In this document: in pieces, positions 7,926 through 17,778 of the stretch
How the letters are laid out: each line of letters opens with the position of its first letter
Numbering within the stretch: position 1 is the stretch's first letter
Origin: Symmachiella dynata
Lineage (GTDB): Bacteria > Planctomycetota > Planctomycetia > Planctomycetales > Planctomycetaceae
DNA: 64,000 bases
NCBI RefSeq assembly: GCF_007747995.1
Contig: NZ_CP036276.1
Span: forward strand, 7,182,001 to 7,246,000
Direction of reading: 5' to 3'
The notes under the pieces: model-generated
Told to the model about the DNA's origin: nothing
The model's database searches: none
What the model saw: the letters and a program-made list of their open reading frames with translations, nothing else
Position numbers and translations under genes: made by a program

Positions 7926-8780
7926 ATGAAGACCTGCCCGTTTTGTGCTGAAGAGATTCAAGAGGCGGCGGTCAAATGCCGGTATTGCAACTCGGACCTG
8001 ACCGGTGCGCCGGCGGTCCAGGGAGACGCTGCCTATGCCTCCAGTGATCCTCCGCCGAAATCGTCTACTTCGACAGCATGGATTTTAGTCGCTGTATTGG
8101 GCGGTGGCGCATTACTAGTCGTTCCCTGCATGATCGCGATGTTGTTGCCGGCGGTTCAGCAAGCGCGTGAAGCGGCGCGGCGGACGCAGTGCCGGAATAA
8201 CCTGAAACAGATCGGTCTGGCTCTGCACAACTATCACGATGTTTGGGGGTCGTTTCCGCCCGCTTATATCGCTGACGAAACCGGCCGCCCGATGCACAGT
8301 TGGCGGGTGTTGATCCTGCCGTACCTGGACCAACAGGCGCTGTACGATCAATACGATTTCGACGAACCGTGGGACGGCCCCAACAACAGCCGCTTGTTAG
8401 CGAACCGCCCACCCGTTTACGCCTGTCCCAGCAGTGACTTGGACGCGACCTCGACATATTACGCGGCGATCGCGGGGGAACCATGCGTCTTTGCCGGCGC
8501 GGAGCCGATCGCTATCAGGGACATCACTGACGGCGCGAGTAACACGATCCTGGTTGGGGAGGTCTCCGGCATGGGGATCCCCTGGATGGAGCCGCGGGAC
8601 GTGGAGTTTGACACGTATACGAATATCGGCGACCCGGCGGGATTCAGCAGCGACCACAGCGGCGGCGCTTTCTTTTTGTTTGCCGATGGCAGCGTACAGT
8701 TTCTGTCCGAAGAGACAGACCCGGACGTGGCGCGGTCGCTGTTCACGCATGCGGGGGGAGAAATGATACCGGTGTGGTAG
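7926..8780 (+). CDS. DUF1559 protein with N-terminal zinc ribbon
   Basis: 284 residues. It begins with a small double-CxxC zinc ribbon (MKTCPFCAEEI...CRYCNSDL), then a membrane segment (AWILVAVLGGGALLVVPCMIAMLL), then the DUF1559 signature AVQQAREAARRTQCRNNLKQ and [10 protein letters not shown]. The C-terminal part has ITDGASNTILVGE and ADGSVQFLSE, the usual DUF1559 end. DUF1559 proteins are an expanded planctomycete pilin-like family of unknown precise function. The usual GFTLIE prepilin motif is replaced by the ribbon/TM. It is the first of four tandem paralogues. Confidence 0.92.
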   Translation: MKTCPFCAEEIQEAAVKCRYCNSDLTGAPAVQGDAAYASSDPPPKSSTSTAWILVAVLGGGALLVVPCMIAMLLPAVQQAREAARRTQCRNNLKQIGLALHNYHDVWGSFPPAYIADETGRPMHSWRVLILPYLDQQALYDQYDFDEPWDGPNNSRLLANRPPVYACPSSDLDATSTYYAAIAGEPCVFAGAEPIAIRDITDGASNTILVGEVSGMGIPWMEPRDVEFDTYTNIGDPAGFSSDHSGGAFFLFADGSVQFLSEETDPDVARSLFTHAGGEMIPVW

Positions 8781-8782
8781 GA

Positions 8783-9523
8783 ATGGATGACATGGACAGG
8801 CAATCGATCGATAAGCGGGGTTTCACAACAATCGAATTGGTCGTGGTGGTTGTGATCATCATCGTGCTGATTCTGCTGTTACTCCCAGTGCTACAGTCTT
8901 CACGTGGTGGCGACTCGTTATTTCGTGGCCAACGTCGAAACAGTCTCAAGCAGATCGGTCTGGCATTACATAACTATCACGACGACTATGGAGCGTTTCC
9001 CCCTGCTTATGTCGCGGATGAAAACGGACGCCGGCTGCACAGTTGGCGGGTGCTCATTCTCCCTTATCTTGGGGAACAGCAGGCGCAAGAATTGTATGAG
9101 CAATACGATTTCTCCGAACCCTGGAACGGCCCGAACAACGTCAAGTTGCTGACGCAGCGTCCTAATATTTACCGCGGTCCCGGCCAACAGGGAGATACTA
9201 CCATGACGGCGTATGCCGCCATCGTCGGGGAACCGTGCGTATTGCAAGGGACGGAACCGGTGGCGATCAAGGACATCCGGGACGGCACGTCAAACACGCT
9301 CGTTGCAGGCGAGGCCGTTGGGGCAGGGATTCCGTGGACCAAGCCGCAGGACGTGGACTTCGATCAATTCACGCATTGGGGCGACGCGAATGGTTTCAGC
9401 GGCGGCTTTCCCGTCGGAGGAGCATATATGCTGTCCGCCGATGGATCTGTGCACTTTCTTAGCGACGAGGCGCCTGACAAGGAACTGGCCCGGTCGATGT
9501 TTACACGTGCGGGTGGAGATTGA
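8783..9523 (+). CDS. DUF1559 prepilin-like protein
   Basis: 246 residues. It has a genuine type IV prepilin-like N-terminus: [20 protein letters not shown], where cleavage would follow the Gly of RG. Then come [47 protein letters not shown] and [12 protein letters not shown]. Start taken at ATG 8783, just after the stop of the preceding paralogue; ATG 8792 is possible. It is the only one of the four with an intact prepilin motif. Confidence 0.9.
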   Translation: MDDMDRQSIDKRGFTTIELVVVVVIIIVLILLLLPVLQSSRGGDSLFRGQRRNSLKQIGLALHNYHDDYGAFPPAYVADENGRRLHSWRVLILPYLGEQQAQELYEQYDFSEPWNGPNNVKLLTQRPNIYRGPGQQGDTTMTAYAAIVGEPCVLQGTEPVAIKDIRDGTSNTLVAGEAVGAGIPWTKPQDVDFDQFTHWGDANGFSGGFPVGGAYMLSADGSVHFLSDEAPDKELARSMFTRAGGD

Positions 9524-9524
9524 C

Positions 9525-10310
9525 ATGGTTTATTACGAAGGCGAAGGCATAGCCATTCCCCGCAACGAGACGTCCGACTCACGGCCCTTTGTAAAGCGTG
9601 TAATCGTATACGGCATTCTTGCTGGTGTGCTTTTTGTTTTCTTTCTGCTCATGATGCCCTCGGTCGGTCCGCATCCCAAAGCGGCTCGCAGGACGGCCTG
9701 CCGCAACAATCTCAAGCAGATCGGCCTGGCGCTGCACAACTACCACGATGTCTACGGCACCTTTCCGCCCGCATATGTTTCGGACGACCAAGGCCAACCG
9801 ATGCACAGTTGGCGGGTGTTGATTTTGCCGTATTTCTACGATTCAAAATACCGAGCCCTCCACGATCAATATCACTTCGACGAGCCGTGGGACGGGCCGC
9901 ACAATATCGGCCTGTTGGAGAAAACGCCTGAGCTATATCGTTGCCCCAGCCATAAGGACGCGGAAGCGGGGATGACCGACTACGCAGCTGTGGTGGGCGA
10001 TGCGTGCGTGATGCGGGGAACCGTGCCAGTCACAATCCGTGAAATCACCGACGGATCCAGCAACACAGTTGTTCTTGGGGAATCGACCGGGTCGCGCATT
10101 CGCTGGACCGAGCCGCGCGATGTGAGCTTGGGTACCTTCAAGCACATTGGCGATGTCGATGGTTTTAGTAGCGAACACGATGGTGCTTATGGGGGCGCAT
10201 TTATGCTGCACGCTGATGGAAGCGTGCATTTTGTGAGCGAGGAGATGCCTGCGGAGAGCTTGAAAACGCTGTTTACACGCGCCGGTGGGGAAGAGGTGCC
10301 ACCGTACTAG
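9525..10310 (+). CDS. DUF1559 protein, membrane-anchored
   Basis: 261 residues. The N-terminus has a single membrane segment ([19 protein letters not shown]) without the GFTLIE prepilin motif, followed by [47 protein letters not shown] and [15 protein letters not shown] at 9525 is one nucleotide after the previous stop, with GGTGGAG upstream, so it is translated from the same message. Longer upstream extension in this frame only overlaps the preceding gene. Confidence 0.9.
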   Translation: MVYYEGEGIAIPRNETSDSRPFVKRVIVYGILAGVLFVFFLLMMPSVGPHPKAARRTACRNNLKQIGLALHNYHDVYGTFPPAYVSDDQGQPMHSWRVLILPYFYDSKYRALHDQYHFDEPWDGPHNIGLLEKTPELYRCPSHKDAEAGMTDYAAVVGDACVMRGTVPVTIREITDGSSNTVVLGESTGSRIRWTEPRDVSLGTFKHIGDVDGFSSEHDGAYGGAFMLHADGSVHFVSEEMPAESLKTLFTRAGGEEVPPY

Positions 10311-10319
10311 GAGTTCCGA

Positions 10320-11048
10320 ATGGACCATGCCAGTGACTCTGCCAAGCCGAAGCGCCGACGGTGGGTCTACTGGAGCCTCGGCGTTGCCGTGATTTTTGGC
10401 TTTTTGGCGTGGCGTGTGGTTTTGTGGGGCATGCATGGCACCGAGGCAACTTGGAACCGCGGCATGCTCAAACAAATCGGACTGGCGCTACACACTTATC
10501 ATGATGACTATGGTCGCTTTCCGCCGGCTTATGTCACCGACAAGGACGGCAATCCGATGCATAGCTGGCGGGTGTTGATCCTGCCTTATATGGATCAAGG
10601 CGCATTGTACAAAGCCTACGATTTCTCGGAACCGTGGGACGGGCCTCACAATATCCGCTTGCTGGACAAACGGCCCGTAACCTATGGCGGGAGATTTTAT
10701 GATGGAGATAAAACAAAAACGCATTTTGCCGCGATGGTCGGCGATCCATGCATTTTCCGCGGCGCGGTGCCGGTGAGCCTCAGCGAAGTGACCGACGGCT
10801 CATCTAACACATTAATCATCGGCGAGGCTGTAGGAGCGGGGATTCCCTGGACTGAGCCGCGCGATATTGAATTTGAGAAATTCACCCGCTTTGGCGACCC
10901 AAACGGCTTGAACGGCTTCGACAACATTGCCGTTACGGTTTTATGTGCCGATGGCTCGGTATTTCGGATCATTGCTGACCAAATTGATGGCGATGCACGT
11001 GCTTGGTTCACGCGCGCCGGAGGTGAAGAGATTCCGCGAACTGACTGA
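10320..11048 (+). CDS. DUF1559 protein, membrane-anchored, shortened N-terminus
   Basis: 242 residues, with a basic N-terminus (KPKRRRWVYW), one membrane segment, then [47 protein letters not shown] and CADGSVFRIIAD. It lacks both the RNNLKQ cysteine/arginine run and the prepilin motif, so it is the most diverged copy. It ends the four-gene tandem array; GGA-loop hairpins follow directly after. Confidence 0.9.
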   Translation: MDHASDSAKPKRRRWVYWSLGVAVIFGFLAWRVVLWGMHGTEATWNRGMLKQIGLALHTYHDDYGRFPPAYVTDKDGNPMHSWRVLILPYMDQGALYKAYDFSEPWDGPHNIRLLDKRPVTYGGRFYDGDKTKTHFAAMVGDPCIFRGAVPVSLSEVTDGSSNTLIIGEAVGAGIPWTEPRDIEFEKFTRFGDPNGLNGFDNIAVTVLCADGSVFRIIADQIDGDARAWFTRAGGEEIPRTD

Positions 11049-11050
11049 CT

Positions 11051-11118
11051 CGAAGCGGAGCTTCGGGAAATTGCGTTCCCAAACGGAGTTTGGGAACGAG
11101 GTAACAGAGTTTGGGAAC
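11051..11118. terminator. GGA-loop hairpins between convergent genes
   Basis: Two hairpins: CGAAGC-GGA-GCTTCG (11051-11065) and CGTTCCCAAAC-GGA-GTTTGGGAACG (11074-11098). A further right-arm copy, GTTTGGGAACG, follows at about 11108-11118. Both loops are exactly GGA. They fill the gap between two convergent genes and may terminate transcription from both sides, although no long T-tract is present. Confidence 0.6.
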
Positions 11119-11135
11119 GCGGGGACAATCAGTTG

Positions 11136-12632
11136 TTATTCCAGGTTGGCTAACGGGCGCAGGCCGAGTGAGCGGCGGTAGCTGTCGCGGAGGGTTTCCA
11201 TGCCGATTTTTTCGGCGATCTCTTTCCAACGTGTGGAGACCGTCTTGAGCGTTTCTTCGGCGGACTCGGGATGGGACAAGCATGAGGTTAAGCCTGCGGT
11301 CAGGGCGGCGCGAAATTGTTCGCGGCCGATGACCGGCAGTGCTGCCACGAAGGCTTTGTTGTCGAGGCTGCCAGCCACCTCGCCCAAATAACTGCCCCCT
11401 TCGGCGGCGCTCATATCTTCGGGAAGCCACAGTTCAGGATAAGACATCTGCGAGGTGCGGCAGACCGTGCGCGTGTCCGGAGGAAAGGTGGTTGCCATTT
11501 GTTCCAGTGACGTGAGGAACTTGAACAGATTCCAAGCCGCAGCGGTTTCCAACTCAGAACTGCGAGCGGAGACCGCGGCGGTCATGCCGCCAAATCCGGA
11601 GAGCGTGACATAGTTGATGCCGTCGTCCGCTCCGGGCGCCCAAACGTCTTTTGAGCGATGAAACACTTCAGTCGATCCGGGCAAGCGTACGAAACCGATG
11701 GCGATGTCAGCGGCGCGGGGTTGCGGGGTGATGGTTTCTGATTCACGAGGATTCGCCGGCACCAAGACCGGTAACGGGTTTTCAAAGCCGGTTTCAAACG
11801 TGATTGCCATCGCCGCTCGTCCGGCGAAAAATTCGCGGCGACAATCGTAAGTGTCATAAGTCAGTACCTCAGGCGGCATCGCTTGGACGGCTTTGAGGCT
11901 GTCTTCAAGTGCGCGCTGAAAACCTGGGCCATCGATTTGGGGCTCGCCGCTGCGGATGTCGAAAAAGGTTGTGTATTCGTCGGGATGTTTCACATACGAG
12001 ACGGCTCGGGCGAGGTACATCGTAGCGCGAAACTCTTCGCTCCAGGGCTCAATGACCGGCAATCCCCCTGCCCAATCATCAACCGTCTCGGCGAGTTTTT
12101 GGTACTCCTCCCAGGTTCGAGGAGGAGACAGGTTGGCGGCTGCTAAGAGGTCTTCGCGGTAATAGCAGGTCAACACAGGGCAAGAAATCGGCACCGTCGC
12201 CGGGCCGCCGTACCGAGCGCCGACGGTATCGCGCAGCCCTTTAAACAAATCGTTCCAGTCCAAGTGATTCGGCTTGCGGAGTTGCTCGGTGATCACCGGA
12301 AACCATCCCGCATCCCCAAGATCTGAAATTCCGGTCACGGGAAACAGTATCAGGTCGGCGGAATCGGCGTTTCCACCATAGGCCTCAATTAAGGACTGAT
12401 TCCCATCCAGCTCTCGCGGCTTGAGAACGACTTCGGCTCCGGTCCGCTTTTGCCATTCGGCCAAGGCCAATTCCCAATTCTGTTCCAGGCCCAGCCCAGC
12501 GGGAAACGAGACGGTGACTTGGGTGCCGGCAAATGGATTGGTCTCAACGACTGGTTTGTCGTCTTCACAACCAACACAGCCGAACACGATGAACAGACAC
12601 AACGTGGACCAAGAAGCAAGCGGGAATCGCAT
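11136..12632 (-). CDS. extracellular solute-binding lipoprotein (ABC type, family 1-like)
   Basis: 498 residues. The signal peptide ends in a lipobox-like VFGCVGC; a lipidated Cys is expected near residue 22. The mature protein has the layout of large sugar-type binding proteins: an early VTVSFPAGL strand, LALAEWQKRTGAEVVLK, ADLILFPVTGISDL and a mid-protein CPVLTCYYREDLLAAANLSP, then PPRTWEEYQKLAETV. ATG with GGAG 11 nt upstream. No permease or ATPase gene is nearby, so it is an orphan, and its ligand is unknown. It is convergent with the DUF1559 array. Confidence 0.8.
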   Translation of the reverse strand: MRFPLASWSTLCLFIVFGCVGCEDDKPVVETNPFAGTQVTVSFPAGLGLEQNWELALAEWQKRTGAEVVLKPRELDGNQSLIEAYGGNADSADLILFPVTGISDLGDAGWFPVITEQLRKPNHLDWNDLFKGLRDTVGARYGGPATVPISCPVLTCYYREDLLAAANLSPPRTWEEYQKLAETVDDWAGGLPVIEPWSEEFRATMYLARAVSYVKHPDEYTTFFDIRSGEPQIDGPGFQRALEDSLKAVQAMPPEVLTYDTYDCRREFFAGRAAMAITFETGFENPLPVLVPANPRESETITPQPRAADIAIGFVRLPGSTEVFHRSKDVWAPGADDGINYVTLSGFGGMTAAVSARSSELETAAAWNLFKFLTSLEQMATTFPPDTRTVCRTSQMSYPELWLPEDMSAAEGGSYLGEVAGSLDNKAFVAALPVIGREQFRAALTAGLTSCLSHPESAEETLKTVSTRWKEIAEKIGMETLRDSYRRSLGLRPLANLE

Positions 12633-12772
12633 GCGTTCGCTTTCTCCAATGGGGATCGATACGACAGGAACTTAAAGAGAGAAGAATACAGTGCAGAGTG
12701 TAATTGCCCGACACACCCGTTCCTAGTACGACAGTAGGACTTAAAATATTGGGTCATCCCGATTTAGAGTGC

Positions 12773-12801
12773 CACTGGCGAACAAGCTGACAGTGGCACC
12801 C
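12773..12801 (+). repeat. 29-bp palindromic repeat, copy 3
   Basis: Left arm CACTG, middle GCGAACAAGCTGA, right arm CAGTG followed by GCACCC. It is preceded by GTGC, so the outer stem is GTGCCACTG/CAGTGGCAC. It lies between ppc and the solute-binding gene. Confidence 0.8.
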
Positions 12802-12885
12802 TACTGCGTAACCTGTTAAATGACAAGTGGTTACCCACACTCCGGTGATTTAACTTAGCGCTGTCGGACTACCGGGGTCCGCAAA

Positions 12886-15642
12886 TCAGCCGCTGGTTCG
12901 CATGCCGGCAGCAATCCCTTTGATTGTGAGCCGCATGAGATGCCGCAAATTTTCTTCATTCTCGGAATGCTCTGGAGATTGGGGGTTCTGCAAACGCCGC
13001 AACAAATCGACTTGGATCAAATTCAATGGGTCGATGAATTGGTTGCGGAGCTTGATCGACTCTTGCAGCCACTGAATTCCGTCGAGCAATTTTTCGTTGC
13101 CCGAGATGGCAAGCACTGCGTCGCGTGACCGAGCGTACTCTTCGGCGATCCTATCTCCCACCTCAGACGATCCTGAGGCATCGTCGGTCAGATCCGCGTA
13201 CTGCTTGGATATTTCCAAATCCGTCTTGCTCAGCGCCAGTTCGGCGTTATCGATGGTGGCGCGGAAAAACGGCCATTTTTGGTACATCGAGCGCAGTTGC
13301 TCCAAGGCGGCGGGATCGGTCAATGACTCTTGAATCGCTGCGCCAAGCCCATACCAAGCGGGAACCAAACAGCGAGATTGTGTCCAGGAGAAGACCCACG
13401 GGATGGCGCGTAGATCACTGAGACTGCTTCCTCCCCGACGGCGGGACGGTCGCGACCCGATGAGCAACCTTTCGATTTCAGAAATCGGGGTGCACCGCCG
13501 AAAGAAATCGACAAAGTTGGGATGCCTGACGAGTTCGAGATAAGCCTTAAACGATGCCTCGGAAAGTTGACGCATCGATTCAAACCACTCCTCAGGAATA
13601 TCGGCTGGGGGCATTCCCGCCGCCAACAGCGACGACCAGACGACCTGTTCCATATGGCGGTGAGCGATATTGGGATCATCGTAACGATCGGCCAAGACCT
13701 CTCCCTGTTCGGTCAGCCGCATGGCGCCGTGGAAGGTTTGTGGTGGCAGCGAGAGGATACTGCGTGCCGCCGGTCCCCCGCCGCGTCCTAATGATCCGCC
13801 GCGGCCGTGGAAGAATGTCAGTTGCACCCCTTCGCGCAAGGCGATTTGGTATAGCTGTTGCTGCGCGCGATACAGCGACCAGCAGGCGGCCAAATAACCG
13901 CCGTCTTTGGTGCTGTCGGAGTAGCCCAACATAATAATCTGACGATCCTGTTGGCTCCGCACATGTTCCCGATAGCAGGGAATTTCCAGCATGGTTGCAA
14001 AGATGGATGAAGCTTGCCGCAGGTCGTCAATGGTTTCGAACAGCGGAATGATCGGCAGCGGCGGGATGCGGTCGGGTTTGACAAAGGGGAATTCCGAATC
14101 CGCATGCTCCCACAACCACAGCACGTTGAGGATGTCACTCGGCACGTGGCACATGCTGATCACGTATCCCCCCAAAGTCTGTGGGCCGAAAGCGACTTTG
14201 ACCCGTTTGAGCAATTGAAACAACGACAACGTTTCCCGCGTTTCGTCGGAGAGGCCTTCGGTGGAAAACGAGAGGGGTTGGGTTAATGTTTTGGCCAGCA
14301 GTTCTTGTCGCTCGGTTTCGGAGAGCGTCTCGGCGTTTTCACAAACACCCGTATATTGCAGCAGCTCATTCACCACGTCGCCGTTGCGCCGCGAATCTTG
14401 ACGCACATCGAGCCGCGCCAAATGGAATCCGAACACGTTGATTTTATCGATCCACTCAGAGATTTCTTCGGCGATCAATTCGTTGCCGGGTGTCGAGAGC
14501 AGTGCCCGGTAGATGACCGAAACGTCCTCGGCCAACTCTTGCGGAGTGGCATAAGCGCCGTCGACAAAGAAATCATCGAGCCCTACGTTTTGCGTTTGTT
14601 CCAAACGCCGCAGAATCACAGCCAGGTTCCGCCGCAAGATTTCATCCGGCGGAATTTCGCGCAAGATGCCTTGCAAGTGCGGCCAGCGTTCCAGTGCTGC
14701 TGTCAGCGCGTCGTCGATTTCGGTCCCGAGCGAGACTTGACGTTTGGAAACGCTCAGTGATTCAAAGAGATTCCGGCAGGTGGCGATATGCGCGTCCATG
14801 GCAGACTGCCGCAGCCAAAGCAGGGTCTGTTCCGTTACCCGATGCGTGACGAATGGATGCCCGTCTCGGTCTCCGCCGATCCAGGAACCAAAGGTGATGT
14901 AGGGGTGTTCGCGAAAGGTCTCACCGGGATAGACGTCGGCTAATCCAGCGCGGATTTCTTTGAGAATCTGCGGCACGACCTCCCACAACACGGGTTGAAT
15001 AGAAAGGCCGCGTTGGACTTCCTGCAAGACCGTTGGCCGCCAGGGGCGGACGAAATCGGTTTGCCACAATTTGGTGACTTCAGCACGAATGCCGCGACGA
15101 TTGCGGGCGAGTTCGCCGGGGAGCAGGTCGCTGGTATTGACGTCCAACAAGACACGGATCCGTCGTAGTTTTCGGCGAATGGAACGCCGTTTGGCATCTG
15201 TGGGATGTGCGGTGAACACGAGTTCGATTTCCAACTGATCCAACAATTGCTGCATCCGATCGGTCGAACTCCCTTCATCCTTCAACTGCAGCAAAGCATT
15301 CTCAATGGATTCGCTGCGCGGTGCGGATTGTGCATTTCGCGCACGGTCGCGCAGCACACGGACCCGTTGACGGTCTTCGGCAATATTGACTAAGTCCAGA
15401 AAAATGCTAAACGCGCGAATCACCACACGTAGTTGCGGTTCCGTCAATGACGAAATCAGAGTTTTGAGCTCTTCATTGGCGTGTTGCTTATGGTTTCGGC
15501 GATCTTGTGAAATGCGAACGATGGTCGCGACTTGCTGTAACAACTCGGGGCCGGCGATTTCCTCAATGGTGAGTTCGAGCATCTCGCCCAATTCGGCGAT
15601 TTCCCGATGCAATGAACTATTGTCAACGTTTTCAAACAGCAT
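12886..15642 (-). CDS. ppc: phosphoenolpyruvate carboxylase
   Basis: 918 residues, normal PEPC length; carboxylates PEP with bicarbonate to oxaloacetate. Diagnostic segments: FTAHPTDAKRRSI (catalytic His, ~residue 155), GSWIGGDRDGHPFV, GYSDSTKDGGYLAACW and FFHGRGGSLGRGGGPAARSI. AAGGA precedes the ATG. The extreme C-terminus reads GIAAGMRTSG; the usual ending is GMRNTG, so the penultimate residues differ while the terminal Gly is kept. With malic enzyme and pyruvate decarboxylase elsewhere in the window it completes a C4/C3 interconversion set. Confidence 0.97.
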   Translation of the reverse strand: MLFENVDNSSLHREIAELGEMLELTIEEIAGPELLQQVATIVRISQDRRNHKQHANEELKTLISSLTEPQLRVVIRAFSIFLDLVNIAEDRQRVRVLRDRARNAQSAPRSESIENALLQLKDEGSSTDRMQQLLDQLEIELVFTAHPTDAKRRSIRRKLRRIRVLLDVNTSDLLPGELARNRRGIRAEVTKLWQTDFVRPWRPTVLQEVQRGLSIQPVLWEVVPQILKEIRAGLADVYPGETFREHPYITFGSWIGGDRDGHPFVTHRVTEQTLLWLRQSAMDAHIATCRNLFESLSVSKRQVSLGTEIDDALTAALERWPHLQGILREIPPDEILRRNLAVILRRLEQTQNVGLDDFFVDGAYATPQELAEDVSVIYRALLSTPGNELIAEEISEWIDKINVFGFHLARLDVRQDSRRNGDVVNELLQYTGVCENAETLSETERQELLAKTLTQPLSFSTEGLSDETRETLSLFQLLKRVKVAFGPQTLGGYVISMCHVPSDILNVLWLWEHADSEFPFVKPDRIPPLPIIPLFETIDDLRQASSIFATMLEIPCYREHVRSQQDRQIIMLGYSDSTKDGGYLAACWSLYRAQQQLYQIALREGVQLTFFHGRGGSLGRGGGPAARSILSLPPQTFHGAMRLTEQGEVLADRYDDPNIAHRHMEQVVWSSLLAAGMPPADIPEEWFESMRQLSEASFKAYLELVRHPNFVDFFRRCTPISEIERLLIGSRPSRRRGGSSLSDLRAIPWVFSWTQSRCLVPAWYGLGAAIQESLTDPAALEQLRSMYQKWPFFRATIDNAELALSKTDLEISKQYADLTDDASGSSEVGDRIAEEYARSRDAVLAISGNEKLLDGIQWLQESIKLRNQFIDPLNLIQVDLLRRLQNPQSPEHSENEENLRHLMRLTIKGIAAGMRTSG

Positions 15643-15989
15643 ATTCTTCCTTCATGGTCTCGACTGGGGAGCAGTCGTGGCCGATCAAAACAAATTTTGA
15701 GTGGATGTTCAGTGAAGTGTGACCATTGATACAGAGCACGGCAAGCATATCGCGACAAGTATCCCCCGTCCGGTCTTCCCAGCAAGCGAAGCAGCGGCCG
15801 GAAATGGCGGTCATTGCTAATAAAGCTGTTCCTGGCAGCCGTGCAGTTGTGACTCGGTCAGCGACGGTGTGTGAAACATGGTAGTGGTTGTGGTCGAGGG
15901 TTTCGCCGGACCGGCATTTTGTTTTCCTGCGCCGCGTGTATACAATTTCACTCAACATTTCACCTGTGAGCAGACCGAGGATCGCCATT
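15643..15989. other. divergent ppc / msrB intergenic region
   Basis: 347 nt holding promoters for both genes. A good candidate for msrB is listed at 15919-15946. I see no gene or repeat. Confidence 0.5.
15919..15946 (+). promoter_or_regulatory. sigma70-like promoter upstream of msrB
   Basis: TTGTTT (15919-15924), a 16-nt spacer, then TACAAT (15941-15946) within TATACAAT. The start codon is about 45 nt downstream. Confidence 0.5.
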
Positions 15990-16409
15990 ATGAGCAGCCG
16001 CCCGTCAACCGACGCATTGAATGCACTGACGCCGGAGGAAGCACGCGTCATTCTTCACAAAGGGACCGAACGTCCTTTTAGCGGTGAACATGCCGATCGA
16101 AAAACGGCTGGCACGTATCTCTGCCGACACTGCAACGCGCCGCTCTACCGATCAACGGACAAATTCGAAAGCGGCTGCGGTTGGCCCAGCTTCGACGATG
16201 AAATCGCCGGCGCCGTCACCCGTCACGTGGATGCCGATGGTATGCGCACGGAGATCGTTTGTCAGAATTGCGAGGGTCATTTGGGACACGTCTTTCTGGG
16301 CGAACGGATGACCCCGAAGAATACGCGGCACTGTGTGAATTCGGTGTCGCTGACGTTCATTCCCGAAGGGGAGCCACTGCCAGCGGTGATATTGCTGAAC
16401 GGCGAATAG
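15990..16409 (+). CDS. msrB: peptide-methionine (R)-S-oxide reductase
   Basis: 139 residues; reduces methionine-R-sulfoxide in oxidised proteins. Two CxxC zinc pairs are visible (CRHC near 49 and CQNC near 95), the substrate-binding GCGWPSF, GHLGHVF, and the catalytic [11 protein letters not shown] near the C-terminus. ATG 15990 has GAGG upstream. A Cys-Gly-Trp motif and zinc site place it in the zinc-containing MsrB class. It stands alone, without msrA. Confidence 0.96.
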   Translation: MSSRPSTDALNALTPEEARVILHKGTERPFSGEHADRKTAGTYLCRHCNAPLYRSTDKFESGCGWPSFDDEIAGAVTRHVDADGMRTEIVCQNCEGHLGHVFLGERMTPKNTRHCVNSVSLTFIPEGEPLPAVILLNGE

Positions 16410-16762
16410 CCGACGATCAACTTTCCTATCGGCTGAGAGTCCGAGGCATGCGGACCAGACGCGTGACCCCCGCTGGGGAGGCGACGGCATGCAGAGCTGG
16501 TCGATTTCGCCATGCATGCCCCTGCATCGCTTGAAGAAATTTCTTGACAAGGCGAACGTGCAATTCCAGGATAGAGTGGAGGCGATTTGCCTGAAGTCCT
16601 CGCATGTTCCGCCATGTTGATTGGCATGCCAGATATTAAATGCGGACTGTTCTCAGGAGTTGTCGCCATTGTGGTATGAAATTCCCTGTTTGGTACCGCA
16701 CTTGCTCGCTTCAAACTGGCAAAGCACCCTTTCATGATCCTCATTTCTCGATTGGTGGCAGT
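16410..16762. other. gap upstream of ppk2
   Basis: 353 nt without a convincing gene. A TTGACA box lies at 16544-16549 but no good -10 follows at 16-18 nt (CAGGAT is the best match). Confidence 0.35.
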
Positions 16763-17641
16763 ATGGCGGCGAAAGAAAAACACGAGAAACAAAAGAAGAC
16801 GTCCAAGAAACAGCGAGCGGAAGAGGCTTTGACGAACGGGACCGGCGACGTTAAAGCAGAGAAGCACGCCATTGATTCCAAGATCTATGAAAAGGAATTG
16901 GCCCGCCTACAAATTGAATTGGTGAAGCTGCAAGAGTGGGTCAAGCATGAAAAACTGAAAGTGGTGGTGATTTTTGAAGGTCGCGACGCCGCCGGCAAAG
17001 GGGGCGTGATCAAACGGATCACTGAAAGCCTGAACCCCCGGATCTGCCGCGTTGTGGCATTGGGAACGCCGACCGAGCGGGAAAAAACGAGTTGGTATTT
17101 CCAGCGCTACGTTGCCCATTTGCCCGCTGCGGGAGAAATCGTGTTGTTCGACCGCAGTTGGTACAACCGTGCGGGCGTAGAACGGGTGATGGGATTTTGC
17201 AGTGATGCGCAGTATCAGGAGTTTCTCCGCTCCTGCCCAGAGTTTGAACGGATGTTGGTCCGCTCAGGAATCATGGTCATTAAGTATTGGTTTTCGGTGA
17301 GCGATGCGGAACAAGAACGCAGATTTCAGAAGCGGATGAATGATCCGACCCGCAGTTGGAAGCTCAGTCCGATGGATGTAGAATCGCGCTCGCGCTGGAT
17401 CGAGTACTCCAAAGCCAAGGATGTGATGTTCGCGCACACCGACATCAAACAAGCTCCGTGGTTTGTGGTCAAAGCCGACGTTAAAAAGTGCGCTCGGTTG
17501 AATTGCATCAGCCATTTTCTCAGCATGGTTCCTTATAAGGATTTGACCCCCACGCCTCCCGAATTGCCGCCGCGGCCCGAAGGAACCGGCTATATGCGTC
17601 CGCCGATTGAGGATCAGACATTCATCGACGAAATCTGGTGA
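16763..17641 (+). CDS. ppk2: polyphosphate kinase 2 family protein
   Basis: 292 residues; PPK2 enzymes transfer phosphate between polyphosphate and nucleotides. Walker A is FEGRDAAGKGGVIKRI, followed by LGTPTEREKTSWYFQRYV, the Walker B/lid region LFDRSWYNRAGVERVMGF and LVRSGIMVIKYWFSVSDAEQ. A Lys-rich N-terminal stretch (KEKHEKQKKTSKKQR) precedes the domain. ATG 16763 has GGTGG nearby. The subclass (nucleoside mono- versus diphosphate substrate) cannot be settled by eye. An adenylate-kinase-like gene follows 137 nt downstream, consistent with a nucleotide-energy role. Confidence 0.93.
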   Translation: MAAKEKHEKQKKTSKKQRAEEALTNGTGDVKAEKHAIDSKIYEKELARLQIELVKLQEWVKHEKLKVVVIFEGRDAAGKGGVIKRITESLNPRICRVVALGTPTEREKTSWYFQRYVAHLPAAGEIVLFDRSWYNRAGVERVMGFCSDAQYQEFLRSCPEFERMLVRSGIMVIKYWFSVSDAEQERRFQKRMNDPTRSWKLSPMDVESRSRWIEYSKAKDVMFAHTDIKQAPWFVVKADVKKCARLNCISHFLSMVPYKDLTPTPPELPPRPEGTGYMRPPIEDQTFIDEIW

Positions 17642-17778
17642 GCCTTTCATTACGTTGCGACTCGGAGTAATGTTTTGATCGGCTTCTCGGCTGGTTGGCG
17701 ATGTTGTGTTCCGGTATTCCTGAAAACAGCCGCCGATGCGCGCTGAACGAATCACGTCACCTTGAAATTGAGTAGAAC

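Noticed and set aside
9213-9524. 100-residue N-terminal extension of the third DUF1559 protein
   Set aside because: It only overlaps the preceding paralogue in another frame; ATG 9525 with GGTGGAG gives the expected TM start.
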